A program made the position numbers and the translations under genes. A stretch of DNA of 64,000 bases from Streptomyces endophytica (lineage in GTDB: Bacteria > Actinomycetota > Actinomycetes > Streptomycetales > Streptomycetaceae): the NCBI RefSeq assembly GCF_026153355.1, contig NZ_CP110636.1, positions 6,448,001 through 6,512,000 of the forward strand, given 5' to 3'. This document shows positions 8,311 to 18,160 of this stretch, one piece after another (the stretch's first letter is position 1; each line of letters begins with the position of its first letter). The notes under the pieces are model-generated. The model was not told the DNA's origin and made no database searches. It saw only the letters and a list, made by a program, of their open reading frames with translations.

Positions 8311-8951
8311 CGGGCGACTCCGTAGTGCTTCTCCAGCACGTGGAAGATCGCGCTGATGGACAGGGTCACGATCAGGTAGCCGACGGCGATCCAGACGAAG
8401 GTCCAGATGATGCTGTAACCGAGCTCGTTGAGCGGTTTGTAGACGCCGAGCAGTTCGACGACGCTGAAGGCGCCGGCGATCGCGGAGTTCTTGGCGAGCG
8501 CGATCAGGGTGGACCCGATGGGCGGGATGACGGAGCGGAACGCCTGGGGCAGGACGACGATGCCGAGGGTCTGCGGGAAGGTCATGCCGAGGCTGCGGGC
8601 CGCCTCGCCCTGTCCGGTCGGCACGGTGTTGATGCCGGAGCGGACCGCCTCGCAGATGAAGGCGGAGGTGTAGCAGCCGAGCGCCAGGATGGCGAAGAGC
8701 TTGAAGGGCAGGACCAGGCCGAACCGCGGCAGGCCCAGCACCACGGCGAAGAACAGCAGGGTCAGCGGCGTGTTGCGGAGCACCGTCACCCACGCGGTGC
8801 CGAAGGCCCGCAGCGAGCGGACCGGGGCGACCCGGAAGGCCGCCATGAGGAAGCCGAGGGCGAGCGCCAGCAGGGAGGAGTAGACGGTGAGTTCGACGGT
8901 GCCGAGCAGCCCCTCCGCGTAGAGGGAGAGGTTGTCGAGGAGAACGTTCAT
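8307..8951 (-). CDS. gluC: Glutamate-type amino-acid ABC transporter permease (first subunit)
   Basis: 214 residues with about five TM helices. 'LLGTVELTVYSSLLALALGF' opens the conserved permease core, and the EAA loop is 'GQGEAARSLGMTFPQTLGIVVLPQA', which contacts the ATPase. It pairs with the 7441-8310 permease to make the heteromeric channel. It follows the binding-protein gene by 19 bp, consistent with one transcript. Confidence 0.9.
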   Translation of the reverse strand: MNVLLDNLSLYAEGLLGTVELTVYSSLLALALGFLMAAFRVAPVRSLRAFGTAWVTVLRNTPLTLLFFAVVLGLPRFGLVLPFKLFAILALGCYTSAFICEAVRSGINTVPTGQGEAARSLGMTFPQTLGIVVLPQAFRSVIPPIGSTLIALAKNSAIAGAFSVVELLGVYKPLNELGYSIIWTFVWIAVGYLIVTLSISAIFHVLEKHYGVAR

Positions 8952-8970
8952 CGGTCGGTTCCTTGGCGGC

Positions 8971-9909
8971 TCAGGTCGCCGGGTAGCGGTCGATCGGGGG
9001 CGGCTTGGGGGCGGGCACCCCGGACAGGCCGAGGGTCGCGTCGTAGGCCTTCTTCCAGTTGCCGTTCTTCTCGTTCGCGGCGAGCGCGTCGTTCAGGGCG
9101 AAGCGCAGGGCGTTGTCGGCGCGCGGGACGCCGATGCCGTAGGGCTCCTCGGAGAAGGGTTTGCCGACGACCTTGAGTTCGCGGGGGACCTTGGCGGCGT
9201 AGCCGAGCAGGATCGCGTCGTCGGTGGTGACCGCGTCGACCTGGTAGGTGAGCAGGTTGTCCACGCACACCGAGTAGGTGTCGTAGGCGACGAGGATCGC
9301 CTTGGGGTACTCGGACTGGATGCGCTGGTACGGGGTCGAGCCGGCCGCCGAGCAGACGCGTTTGCCGGCCAGGTCCTGCGGCCCGTGGATGTCGTGTTCG
9401 TCGGTGCGCACCAGCAGGGACTGGCCGGCCATGTAGTACGGGCCGGCGAAGCCGACCAGCTTCTTGCGCTTGTCGTTGATCGTGTAGGTGCCGACGTAGA
9501 GGTCGATCTGGCCGTTCTGGAGGGCGGTCTCGCGGTTGGCGGAGGCGATGGTCCGGAACTGGATGGTGCGGGGCGGGAAGCCGAGGGCGGCGGACATCAT
9601 CTTGGCGATCTCGATGTCGAAGCCGGTGTAGACGCCGGTGGCGGGGTCCTTCTCGCCGAGGTAGGGCTGGTCCTCCTTGACGCCGATGATGAGGTGGCCG
9701 CGGCGCTTGGCCGCCACCCAGGTCGGGGAGGACGGCAGCCGGAAGTTCTTGGCGACCGGGTACTGGGGCAGTTCGCTGCCCCTGGGGCCCTTGACCGGTG
9801 GGCTGCCGGCCCGGCCGCAGCCCGCGAGGAGCAGTGCGAGGGCGCCCACTACGGCGAGCAGGAGGGCCGTGCGGGTACGGGGCGGGCGCGCGGAGTGTCG
9901 GTATGGCAT
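8971..9909 (-). CDS. gluB: Glutamate-binding lipoprotein of the ABC transporter
   Basis: 312 residues of family 3 solute-binding protein. The N-terminus is a lipoprotein signal with lipobox LLAGC at about residue 27-31. Ligand-domain hallmarks are 'RGHLIIGVKEDQPYLG', 'YTGFDIEIAKMMSAALGF', 'NGQIDLYVGTYTINDKR' and the hinge region 'CVDNLLTYQVDAVTTDDAIL'. It captures the amino acid outside the membrane and passes it to the two permeases downstream. Confidence 0.9.
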   Translation of the reverse strand: MPYRHSARPPRTRTALLLAVVGALALLLAGCGRAGSPPVKGPRGSELPQYPVAKNFRLPSSPTWVAAKRRGHLIIGVKEDQPYLGEKDPATGVYTGFDIEIAKMMSAALGFPPRTIQFRTIASANRETALQNGQIDLYVGTYTINDKRKKLVGFAGPYYMAGQSLLVRTDEHDIHGPQDLAGKRVCSAAGSTPYQRIQSEYPKAILVAYDTYSVCVDNLLTYQVDAVTTDDAILLGYAAKVPRELKVVGKPFSEEPYGIGVPRADNALRFALNDALAANEKNGNWKKAYDATLGLSGVPAPKPPPIDRYPAT

Positions 9910-9923
9910 GGCGGCACCCCCGT

Positions 9924-10667
9924 TCAGTGCTTGAGGATCTTGGAGAGGAAGTCCTTCGCCCGCTCGCTGCGCGGGGCGGTGAAGAACTCCTCGGGGGTGC
10001 GGTCCTCGACGATCCGGCCGTCGGCCATGAACACCACGCGGTTGGCGGCGGACCGGGCGAAGCCCATTTCGTGGGTGACCACGACCATGGTCATGCCCTC
10101 CTGGGCGAGCTGGCGCATGACCTCCAGCACCTCGTTGATCATCTCCGGGTCGAGTGCGGAGGTCGGCTCGTCGAAGAGCAGCGCCTTGGGGTCCATGGCG
10201 AGCGCGCGGGCGATGGCGACGCGCTGCTGCTGGCCTCCGGAGAGCTGCGCGGGATATTTCTCGGCCTGGGAGACCAGCCCGACCCGGTCCAGGAGCTCAC
10301 GGGCGCGCCGCGCGGCCTCGTCCTTCCGCTTCTTCCGGACCTTGACGGGGGCCAGCATGATGTTGTCGAGCACGGTCCTGTGGGCGAAGAGGTTGAACGA
10401 CTGGAAGACCATGCCGACCTCGGCGCGCAACTGGGCGAGCGCCCGGCCCTCTTCGGGCAGCGGTCTGCCGTCGAGTGTGATCGTGCCCGATTCGATGGTT
10501 TCCAGGCGGTTGATGGCCCGGCACAGGGTGGACTTCCCGCCCCCGGAGGGCCCGATGACCACGACGACCTCCCCACGGCCGACGGTGAGGTCGATGTCCT
10601 GGAGGACGTGCAGTTTTCCGTAGTGCTTGTTGACCCCGCGCAGTTCAATCAGCGCCTCACCGGCCAT
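9924..10667 (-). CDS. gluA: Amino-acid ABC transporter ATP-binding protein
   Basis: 247 residues from ATG 10667, which aligns with the family start (MAGEALIELRGVNKHYG); an upstream in-frame GTG is possible. Walker A is GPSGGGKST, the Q-loop is 'GMVFQSFNLFAHRT', the signature is LSGGQQQR, and Walker B is LLFDEPTSALDPE with the H-loop 'VVVTHEMGFA'. The order A-B-C-D is that of the Corynebacterium/Streptomyces glutamate importer. The exact substrate is inferred from the operon structure and family, not proven. Confidence 0.9.
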   Translation of the reverse strand: MAGEALIELRGVNKHYGKLHVLQDIDLTVGRGEVVVVIGPSGGGKSTLCRAINRLETIESGTITLDGRPLPEEGRALAQLRAEVGMVFQSFNLFAHRTVLDNIMLAPVKVRKKRKDEAARRARELLDRVGLVSQAEKYPAQLSGGQQQRVAIARALAMDPKALLFDEPTSALDPEMINEVLEVMRQLAQEGMTMVVVTHEMGFARSAANRVVFMADGRIVEDRTPEEFFTAPRSERAKDFLSKILKH

Positions 10668-10898
10668 GTCCGATCTGCCCACTCTCGTCCGTACAGCGGA
10701 GAGCCCGCAAACTACCGGGGAGAGGGAGGCGGTACGCCCTGACACGCACATCCAGGCGGGTTCGAGGGGATAAATCGGGTAAGTCGACCTGCGGCTGTTC
10801 AGGGTCCGATGGCGCCTCGGCGGCGGGTGCGGGGCAGCACGTACGGCCCCGGCACATACGGGCCGGTACGGCGCGCAGGCGGGTCCCGGGCTTACGGG

Positions 10899-11339
10899 TC
10901 AGCTCTCCGCGGCCTCGGCGTACACCTGGGAGAGTTCCGGTGCGCCGTCGTCGGCCCACTGGTGGCCGGCCGCCACGACGTCGATCTCGCGCCCGGACGC
11001 CAGCCGGACCACCGGCTGCCCGTCCGGCCAGACGTGCCAGACCGCGCCGCGGACGGTACGCACCAATACGGTGCCCAGATACAGGCCCGCGTCGTTGCCG
11101 AGCCAGGGCGCCACCTCGGGGTCGTCCCGCCAGACCGGCTGGAGCTGGTCCAGCCGTTCCAACGACCGTACCGAGTCGTCGAGTTCGACGCCCGCGGTGG
11201 CCGCGTGGGACCGCAGCAGCCCGCACTCGGACAGCAGCTCGATGACGCTCTCCGGGTCGGCGCGCACCGACTCCGCGAGCGGCACGGACCGGCGGGTCGG
11301 CGGTCGCTTGCGCCACTTGTCCAGGAAAGACATGTTCAT
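10899..11339 (-). CDS. DUF6278 family protein
   Basis: 146 residues beginning MNMSFLDKWRKR; ATG 11333 is an equally plausible start. The protein is soluble, with the segments 'ESVIELLSECGLLRSHAA', 'GNDAGLYLGTVLVRTV' and 'ASGREIDVVAAGHQWAD' that I associate with the Streptomyces DUF6278 family. The function is unknown. It is divergent from the SGNH hydrolase, with about 145 bp between the start codons. Confidence 0.75.
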   Translation of the reverse strand: MNMSFLDKWRKRPPTRRSVPLAESVRADPESVIELLSECGLLRSHAATAGVELDDSVRSLERLDQLQPVWRDDPEVAPWLGNDAGLYLGTVLVRTVRGAVWHVWPDGQPVVRLASGREIDVVAAGHQWADDGAPELSQVYAEAAES

Positions 11340-11484
11340 GGTGTGCAGGGTCCCACCCGACCTGTGGTCGGGGCCACAGGCGCGCGGCGTGACCCGGCGC
11401 CGTCCGCCACCTTGACGCGCCCCCGTCGGCTCCCTACCTTCGGTGCGCCCGGAGCGGATCTGCGGCCGGAGGGGACACGGACCG

Positions 11485-13327
11485 ATGCGTCTACGCCGAT
11501 GGGGCACCGCCCTGACACTGCTGCTCCTGATGACCGCGCTGCCGGGCACCGCCCTCGCGCCGGCGGCCGCGGCAACCACGGCGCCGCCCGCGCCCCGGCC
11601 GCTGCCCCGGCTCTTCGACAACACGGCGGTGAGCGACAACTCCCGCCCCGGTGCGGCCGATTTCGACGGCGCGGGCCGCTCGCTGTCCGCGCAGGACCTG
11701 GCCGCGGCCGGCTGGTCGCCGGGGACCGTGCTGACGCTCGACGGCGCACGGCTGAGCTGGCCGCGCGGCGCGGCCGGGACGCCGGACAACGTACGGGCCG
11801 ACGGCCAGGCGGTCGCGGTGCGCGGCCGGGGCGATGCGCTGACCTTCCTGGTGGCCGGTACGGGTGGCCAGGCGGCCGGCCGTGGCACCGTCCGCTACCG
11901 GGACGGCTCGCACAGCACCTATGAACTCACCGCTCCCGATTGGCGCTCCGGGCCGCTGAGCACCAAGGCGGTGGCGCTGCCGCACGTCAACGGCCCGGAC
12001 GGGCAGTCGGCCGGTCCGGCGCGGCTGTACGCGGTGACCGTACCGCTGCGGCCGGGGCGTGCGGTGGCGTCGGTGGTGCTGCCGCCCCGCGCCCGGGCCG
12101 CCGCCGGGGGCGCCGCCCTGCACGTCTTCGCGGTGTCGGTGCGGGACAACAGGCTTGGCCGCACCGGGAGTTGGGCGGCGAGCACGGCCGGCTACCGCGC
12201 CGTCGGCCCCTGGCGGGACCGTACCGTGCGGCTGGTCGTGCACAGCGGCGCGGGCGGGCCACGGGCGCGGATCCGGATCGCCAACACCTTCGCGGCGGCA
12301 CCGGTCGCCATCGGGGCGGCGAGCATCGCGGTGCGCGGCGCGGGAGCGGCGGCGACGGCCGGCCCGTGGCGCTGACCTTCCGGGGGCGGGCCGGAGCCCG
12401 GATACCGGCCGGCGCGGAGCTGTTCAGCGATCCCGCGGCCTTCACCGTCCCCGCGGACACCGATCTGCTGGTGAGCCTCCATCTGCCCGGGACGTTGACC
12501 GCGGCGCCGGTGCACCAGGAGGCGGCCCAGCTGTCGTACGTGAGCGCCGACGGCAGCGGCGACCGCACGCGGGACCCGGACGGCGGCGCCTATCCGCAGA
12601 CCATGACGTTCTGGCCGTTCCTGACCGGTCTGGAGACCGACGGCGGGCCCGGCTCCATCGTCGCGCTGGGCGATTCGATCACCGACGGGGTGAAGTCGAC
12701 GAGCGGCGCCGACCGCCGCTGGCCGGACGTCCTCGCCCGCCGCTTCCAGGCCCAGCACACGCTGCCGCGTTACGGCGTGCTCAATCACGGCATCTCGGCG
12801 AACCGCATCGTCACCGACCGCTATCAGGGCGACGGGGTGAGCACGGATACCGGCGGGGTGAGCGCCCAGCACCGGCTGGAACGGGACGTGTTGGCCCAGG
12901 CCGGGGCGCGGACCGTGGTGGTCTTCGAGGCATCAACGACGTCCGCTCGGGCACCCCGGCCGACGACGTCATCGCCGGTCTGCGGGCGCTGGCGCGGCGG
13001 GCGCACGAGCGGGGACTGCGGGCGGTCGCGGCCACCGTCACGCCGTGCGGGGGCTACCCCGACTGCACCCCGGCCGCGGAGGCCCGCCGGCAGGCCGTCA
13101 ACGCCTTCCTGCGCGACGGCGCCGGGCAGGGCGCCTTCGACGCGACCCTGGACTTCGACGCCGTACTCCGCGACCCGGCCGCTCCGGCCCGCATGCTGCC
13201 CGCCTACGACAGCGGCGACCATCTCCACCCGGGCGACGCGGGGCTGCGCGCGCTGGGCGAGTCGATCGAGCTGAGGACGCTGGTGCCCGGGACGGCGCGC
13301 GTGCCCGGGCGGACAGTCGCCCCGTGA
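11485..13327 (+). CDS. Secreted SGNH/GDSL hydrolase (two one-base frameshifts)
   Basis: ATG 11485 has GGAGGGG ten bases upstream and a Sec signal (RRWGTALTLLLLMTALPGTALA). The reading breaks at about 12363, where GGCCCGTGGCG needs one more C, and at about 12932, where TTCGAGGCATC needs one more G. With both restored the frame gives 614 residues. The N-terminal half is a beta-rich domain; the esterase half has Block I 'IVALGDSITDG', 'NHGISANRIVTD', 'VVVFEGINDVRSGTP' across the second break, and the catalytic Asp/His block 'SGDHLHPGDAG'. It is an extracellular esterase or lipase of unknown substrate. Assembly error seems likelier than decay, as motifs on all sides are intact. Confidence 0.85.
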
Positions 13328-13377
13328 GGGAGCCGTCTCGCGCCCTGGAGAAGCCCTCCCGTGCCTGAGGGGAGCTG

Positions 13378-14171
13378 CTACGACCCGGTGGGCTGGACGT
13401 CCAGGTCCACGACGACCGGGGCGTGGTCCGAGGCGCCCTTGCCCTTGCGCTCCTCACGGTCGACGTAGGCGTCGGAGACGGCCTTGGCGAAGGGGGCGTT
13501 GCCGTAGACGAGGTCGATGCGCATACCGCGGTTCTTGGGGAACGCGAGCTGGCGGTAGTCCCAGTAGGTGTACGGGCGGTCGTACTTGAGGGGGCGCGGG
13601 ACGACGTCCGACAGGCCCGCCTCGCGGAGGGCCTGGAGGGCGGCGCGCTCGGCGGGGGTGACATGGGTGGAGCCGACGAAGACGGCAGGGTCCCAGACGT
13701 CCTCGTCCGTGGGGGCGACGTTGAAGTCCCCGAGGACCGCGAACGGCGGTCGGCCGCCGCGTCATCGGCGACCGCGGTCTTCAGGGCCTCGAACCAGCCG
13801 AGCTTGTAGGTGTAGTGCGCATGGTCGACCTCGCGGCCGTTGGGGACGTAGACGGACCAGACCCGGGCCGCGCCGCAGGTCGCCGAGACGGCCCGGGGCT
13901 CCTCCACGCCGTCGTACTGCGGCCCGCCGGGGAGGCCGATGACGACGTCCTCCAGTCCGACCTTGGACAGCAGGGCCACGCCGTTCCACCTGCCGTTGGC
14001 GTTGACCGCGGCCTCGTAGCCGAGCTCGCGGAGCTGCTCGTACGGGAACTGCTCGGCGGTGCACTTGGTCTCCTGGAGGCACAGCACGTCCGTGCCGGAG
14101 CTCTCCAGCCAGGCCAGCAGCCGCGGCAGGCGGGCGGTGATCGAGTTGACGTTCCAGGTCGCGATGCGCAT
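13378..14171 (-). CDS. xthA: Exodeoxyribonuclease III (one-base frameshift)
   Basis: 264 residues after repairing one lost base near 13748, where GACCGCCGTTCGC should code D-R-P-F-A. Endonuclease/exonuclease/phosphatase-fold motifs are complete: 'MRIATWNVNSI', the catalytic 'LCLQETKC', 'SVYVPNGREV', 'VLGDFNVAPTDEDVWD', 'GMRIDLVYGNA' and the terminal 'ASDHAPVVVDLD' with the catalytic Asp-His. It repairs AP sites and 3' ends in DNA. It is separated from the MBL gene by 120 bp. Confidence 0.88.
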
Positions 14172-14291
14172 GTCTGCAAACCTACCGCCCGCCACTGACA
14201 ACCCGGCTCCGGTCCCGGCCGGGGCCGGTTCCGGCCCTGGTCACAGCCGGTTCCGGCCCTGGTCGGCGGGGGCCCGGTCACCCGTCGGGGG

Positions 14292-14940
14292 TCAGCCCAG
14301 CGCGGTGTGGCTGCCGGGGGTGAGCCGGCCGTGGTCCGTACCGCCGAGCTTGTCGATCATGGAGTCGTAGATCGGGCGGGCGTGGTCCTGCAGCAGGCTG
14401 TCGTGGATGTCGATGGCCCGCCGGGGCGCGACCTCGCGGACGTAGTCGATCACCTCGGCGACCTTGTTCCAGGGCGCGTGGACGGGCAGCAGCAGGGTGT
14501 CGACCGTACGGCCCTCGGGGACCGTGAGGGCGTCGCCGGGTGGAACACCGCGCCGCCGTCGAGGAGATAGCCGACGTTGGTGACCCGCGGGATGTCGGGG
14601 TGGATCACGGCGTGCAGCTGACCGTGCACCTCGACCTCGAAGCCGGCGGCGGTGAAGGTGTCGCCCTCGCCGACGGTGTGCACGCGGCCCGGAAGGCGGC
14701 CGAGAGCTGCTCGGCGACGCTGGCGAGGGTCCAGATCTCGGCGCCGGGGTTGGCCTCCATGCCCGCCCGCAGCCGGTCCTCGTGGAAGTGGTCCATGTGC
14801 TCGTGGGTGACCAGGATCGCGTCCGCGCCGACGGCCGCGTCCTCCTCGCTGAAGACACCCGGGTCGATGACGAGCGTCTGCCCGTCCTTCTCCAGCCGGA
14901 CGCAGGCATGGGTCTTCTTGGTGAGTTCCATGCCTGCCAT
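14292..14940 (-). CDS. Metallo-beta-lactamase-fold hydrolase, UlaG-like (two one-base frameshifts)
   Basis: 216 residues when one base is added near 14692 and one near 14541. The N-terminal part reads 'MELTKKTHACVRLEKDGQTL' and carries 'LVTHEHMDHFHEDRL', the HxHxDH zinc motif. The middle 'AGFEVEVHGQLHAVIHPD' and 'NVGYLLDGGAVFHPGDAL' and the end 'DTLLLPVHAPWNKVAEVIDY' follow in two other frames. This is the L-ascorbate-6-phosphate lactonase-like branch, whose members in Streptomyces have no assigned substrate. ATG 14931 is an alternative start. Confidence 0.82.
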
Positions 14941-15138
14941 CTTGCCGCGCCGGGGGGTGGGTGGGGCCCGGCATGCTCCCCCGGCTCAGGTCTTTGCTAC
15001 GCGCGCCCCGCGTCACCTGACCCGCCCACCCCCCGAAGGGGGTGGGCGGCGGGGAAAAAATCAAGGCGCGGGTGGGCGGCGGGGAAGGGCGCGCCGGCGG
15101 TGCGCCCCGCGACAACGGGGGCGAAGGCCCCCGGCCCC

Positions 15139-16421
15139 TCACCCCTCCGGTGTCGTTTCCTCGCGGATCACCTGCTGGGCGACCGCGAAGGCGGAGTTGG
15201 CGGCCGGGACGCCGCAGTAGATGGCGGTGTGGAGGAGGACTTCCTTGATCTCCGACGGGGTGAGCCCGTTGCGGAGGGCCGCGCGGGTGTGCAGGGCCAG
15301 CTCCTCCTTGTGACCGCGGGCGGTCAGTGCGGTGAGCGTGATGATGCTGCGGGTGCGGCGGTCCAGGCCCGGGCGAGTCCAGGTCTCGCCCCAGGCGTAG
15401 CGGGTGATGAAGTCCTGGAAGTCGCCGGTGAAGTCGTCGGCGGCGGCCTGGGCGCGGTCGACATGGGCGTCGCCGAGGACCTCCCGGCGGACCTTGATTC
15501 CCGCCTCGTACGTGCCGCCGCGGTCCTGCTCGGGCTGGGCGAGGCCGGACTCTATGGCGGCCGGCGGCGCCTGCGGGGGCGGCGGGGGTGCGATCTGCGG
15601 CTTGGGGGCGGCGGCGCCGATGGCCACCTGGCCGCCGGGGCCGGCTTGTCGTGCCAGGCGTTGGTGAAGTGCCGGATGAGCAGCTCGGTGACGGCCGCGG
15701 GCTGCTCGACGGGCGCCAGGTGAGAGGTGCCGGGCACCAGGGCGAGGCTCGCGTCGGGTATGCCGGCGACCAGGGTGCGGGCGTCGGTGGTCGGCGTGAC
15801 CTGGTCCTCGGAGCCGACGACGACGAGCGTGGGCACGCCGACCCGGCCGAGCGAGGAGCGGACGTCGAACGAGGCCAGCGCCTCGCAGGCGGCGATGTAG
15901 CAGCCGGGGTCGGTGGTCCGCACCATCTGGACGGCCCATTCGACGATGGCGGGCTGGGCGCCGGCGAAGCCCGGGGTGAACCAGTGCTCGGGGGCGGTGC
16001 GGGCGATCGGGTCGAGTCCGTTGGTGCGGATGACGACGCCGCGCTGCCGCCAGGCGTCGGCGGTCCCGTAGCGCGGTGAGGAGGACACCAGCGCCAGGGA
16101 GGTGACGCGGTGCGGGCGGGTGAGCGCCAGCTGGGTGCCGATGGCGCCGCCGATGTTGCAGCCGGCGTAGCCGAAGCGGTCCACGCCGAGGCCGTCGAGC
16201 GTGGCGATCAGCCGGTCGGCCAGCTCGGCGACGGAGGGCGCCGCGTGGGCGGGGGAACCGCCGTGTCCGGGCAGGTCGAAACGGATGACCCGCCAGTGGC
16301 GGGTCAGCTCGGGGATCTGCCGGTCCCACATGTGCCATGTGGTACCCAGCGCGGCACCGAGGACGAGTACGGGTGCGTCGTCTGGACCATCAATCCGGTG
16401 CTGCAGGGTCTTCTCACTCAC
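15139..16421 (-). CDS. pcaL: PcaL-type fusion: 3-oxoadipate enol-lactonase + 4-carboxymuconolactone decarboxylase (one frameshift)
   Basis: From GTG 16421 the first 260 residues are an alpha/beta hydrolase: 'LVLGAALGTTWHMWDRQIPE', nucleophile elbow 'YAGCNIGGAIGTQLAL' with Cys where Ser is usual, and 'GTSHLAPVEQP'. A proline-rich linker follows, then a CMD domain with 'DFQDFITRYAWGETWTRPGL' and the CxxxH-like 'AIYCGVPAANSAF'. One base is missing near 15638 (427 residues once restored). PcaL does the last two ring-opening steps of the protocatechuate branch of the beta-ketoadipate pathway. No other pca gene is adjacent, which is odd. The Cys at the nucleophile position is a second oddity if read correctly. 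Confidence 0.8.
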
Positions 16422-16523
16422 CCGACCACGCTACCCACTCCGTGACGCGATCCTGACACCCGGGTCAGGAGGAGCCCTCAAAACGTGGCCGCGGAGCGGA
16501 CCCGGAGGGGTGATCTCCGCAGG

Positions 16524-16660
16524 TCAGACCCTCGCCGTGGAGACTTCGTGGACGACCGGGTGACCCGGCTCGTCGTGGCTCGCCATGATCCGCTGGTACG
16601 GATGCGGTGCCTTGCGGGGTCGCCGGGGTCACGAGGTGGGTGTCCCAGGCGAGGCGGGGC
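16524..16660 (-). pseudogene. Decayed 3' fragment of the membrane-protein gene found intact at 47193-47765
   Basis: The reverse strand reads 'APHPYQRIMASHDEPGHPVV' then HEVSTARV and a stop at 16524. The intact protein at 47193-47765 ends 'GPHPSQRIMVSYDEPGHPVV' then YTVSTVKF. A further stretch 'LAWDTHLVTPATP' in the next frame probably matches the preceding 'VGWDFSVDWPWAGTTV'. Nothing similar is seen further upstream. 16422-16820 holds no other gene. Confidence 0.6.
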
Positions 16661-16820
16661 CGCTCGGCGGTACGGCTTCGGCGGCCAAGCCCTGAAGTAC
16701 CAGGAGAGCCCGGCGACGGAGCACCGACGGTATCGCCAGCCGCCTCTGGTCGCCCCGCAGCGTAGGCCACCAGGTCACCAGGTCACGTTGGATTCGTCTT
16801 CGAGGCCGGCCACTACCGCA

Positions 16821-17158
16821 CTATCCCGGGCTGCGCGGCGTGAGCCGCTGTGTGATCCGATGGAACAAATCCGTCAGTGGCTCGCCGATCTCCCGACCGA
16901 ACTCGGTGAGTCCGTAGGTGACTTGGGGCGGCGTCGTCGGCTCGACCTCCCGCCGGACCAGACCGTCCTCGACGAGCGCGCGCAGGGTCTGAGCCAGCAT
17001 TTTCTCGCTGATGCCCTGGATGCCGTTGCGCAGCTCGTAGAACCGAAGGTCGTTGCTCCGCAAGGAGATCAGCACCCAGATGCCCCACCTGCTGGTCACG
17101 TGGTCGACCACGTCCCGCGCGGGCAGTCGGTGTGAAACACCTCATACCGGCGACCCAC
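16821..17158 (-). CDS. HxlR-family transcriptional regulator (one frameshift near the N-terminus)
   Basis: Winged-helix HxlR protein: 'VDHVTSRWGIWVLISLRSND', 'FYELRNGIQGISEKMLAQTL', 'LVEDGLVRREVEPTTPPQV' and 'YGLTEFGREIGEPLTDLF'. The family's redox-sensing cysteine segment (FHTDCPARDVV) is present only if one base is added near 17123; that frame runs back to a GTG at 17158 and gives 112 residues. Without repair the frame starts at GTG 17111. It diverges from the NAD(P)-binding gene, a known arrangement for HxlR/QorR-type quinone or aldehyde sensors. Confidence 0.85.
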
Positions 17159-17217
17159 CTCGACCTGCGCCAGCTGCGCACCTTCCTTCCTGTCCGGAGC
17201 TTACCTCTGGGTACGTC

Positions 17218-17232
17218 CTTACGAAAAGTAAG
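17218..17232 (+). promoter_or_regulatory. Inverted repeat CTTAC-N5-GTAAG in the hxlR / NAD(P)-binding gene intergenic region
   Basis: CTTACGAAAAGTAAG is a perfect 5-bp palindrome with a 5-bp spacer in the roughly 125-bp space between the divergent starts. A further GGTAAG lies at about 17203. HxlR regulators bind short palindromes in such shared promoters, so this is the best operator candidate. Confidence 0.4.
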
Positions 17233-17284
17233 CCACTGCTCCTAACGTCAAATCCCGTAGTGCACAACGGACTAGGAGCTGAAC

Positions 17285-18124
17285 ATGATCGTGGTGACCG
17301 GGGCTACCGGGAACGTGGGCCGGCCTTTGACGCGGGTCCTGACCGAGGCGGGCGAGCAGGTGACAGCGGTGTCCCGGCACGCGGCGGCGGTGCCGGACGG
17401 CGTCCGGCACGCGGCCGCCGACTTGGCCGAGCCGGCGGGCCTCACACCCGTGTTGGACGGGGCGAAGGCGCTGTTCCTCCTGCTCTCCGGCGACCTGCAC
17501 GCCCCCGGAGCCAGGCCGGCCGACATCGTCGGCCTGGCCAAGGCCAGTGGGGTCCGCCGGATCGTCCTGCTGTCTTCGCAGGGTGTGGCGACCAGGCCGC
17601 TCGGCCCGTCGCGGGTCGCGATGCGCGCGCTGGAGGACGTGTTGCGGGAGTCCGGCCTGGAGTGGGCCGTCCTGCGGCCGGGCGGCTTCGCCTCCAACGC
17701 CTTGGCCTGGGCGGAGTCCCTCCGCACGCGGAGGGTGGTCGCGGCACCCTTCGGTGACGTCGGGGTGCCGGTCATCGACCCGGCGGACATCGCCGAGGTC
17801 GCGGCGGCCTGCCTGGTGGACGACCGGCACACCGGCGGGGTGTACGAGCTGACCGGGCCCGAGGTGATCACGCCGCGTCAGCAGGCACAGGCCACCGCCG
17901 CCGCGCTCGACTCGCCGGTGCGGTTCCACGAACTCACCCGCGACGAGGCCAAGGCCGCGATGACCCAGTTGGTGCCGGCGGAACTCGCCGACGACACCCT
18001 GGACATCATCGCCGCCCCGAACCCGGCCGAACTGCGGATCAGCCCGGACGTGGCACGAGTCCTCGGCCGCGCCCCGCGCCCGTTCAACGACTGGGTCGCC
18101 CGCAACATCGCCGCTTTCCGCTGA
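17285..18124 (+). CDS. NmrA/atypical-SDR NAD(P)-binding protein (quinone-oxidoreductase-like)
   Basis: 279 residues from ATG 17285 with TAGGAGCT seven bases ahead. The glycine-rich dinucleotide motif is 'MIVVTGATGNVGRPLTRVL', followed by 'VRRIVLLSSQGVATRPLG' and 'LEWAVLRPGGFASNALAW'. This is the NmrA-like/YtfG (NAD(P)H:quinone oxidoreductase 2) group, lacking the classical YxxxK site. Control by the divergent HxlR protein is likely. Confidence 0.88.
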   Translation: MIVVTGATGNVGRPLTRVLTEAGEQVTAVSRHAAAVPDGVRHAAADLAEPAGLTPVLDGAKALFLLLSGDLHAPGARPADIVGLAKASGVRRIVLLSSQGVATRPLGPSRVAMRALEDVLRESGLEWAVLRPGGFASNALAWAESLRTRRVVAAPFGDVGVPVIDPADIAEVAAACLVDDRHTGGVYELTGPEVITPRQQAQATAAALDSPVRFHELTRDEAKAAMTQLVPAELADDTLDIIAAPNPAELRISPDVARVLGRAPRPFNDWVARNIAAFR

Positions 18125-18160
18125 GGCACAACTCAACTGAAGTGCCCGGGCAGCCTCGTG

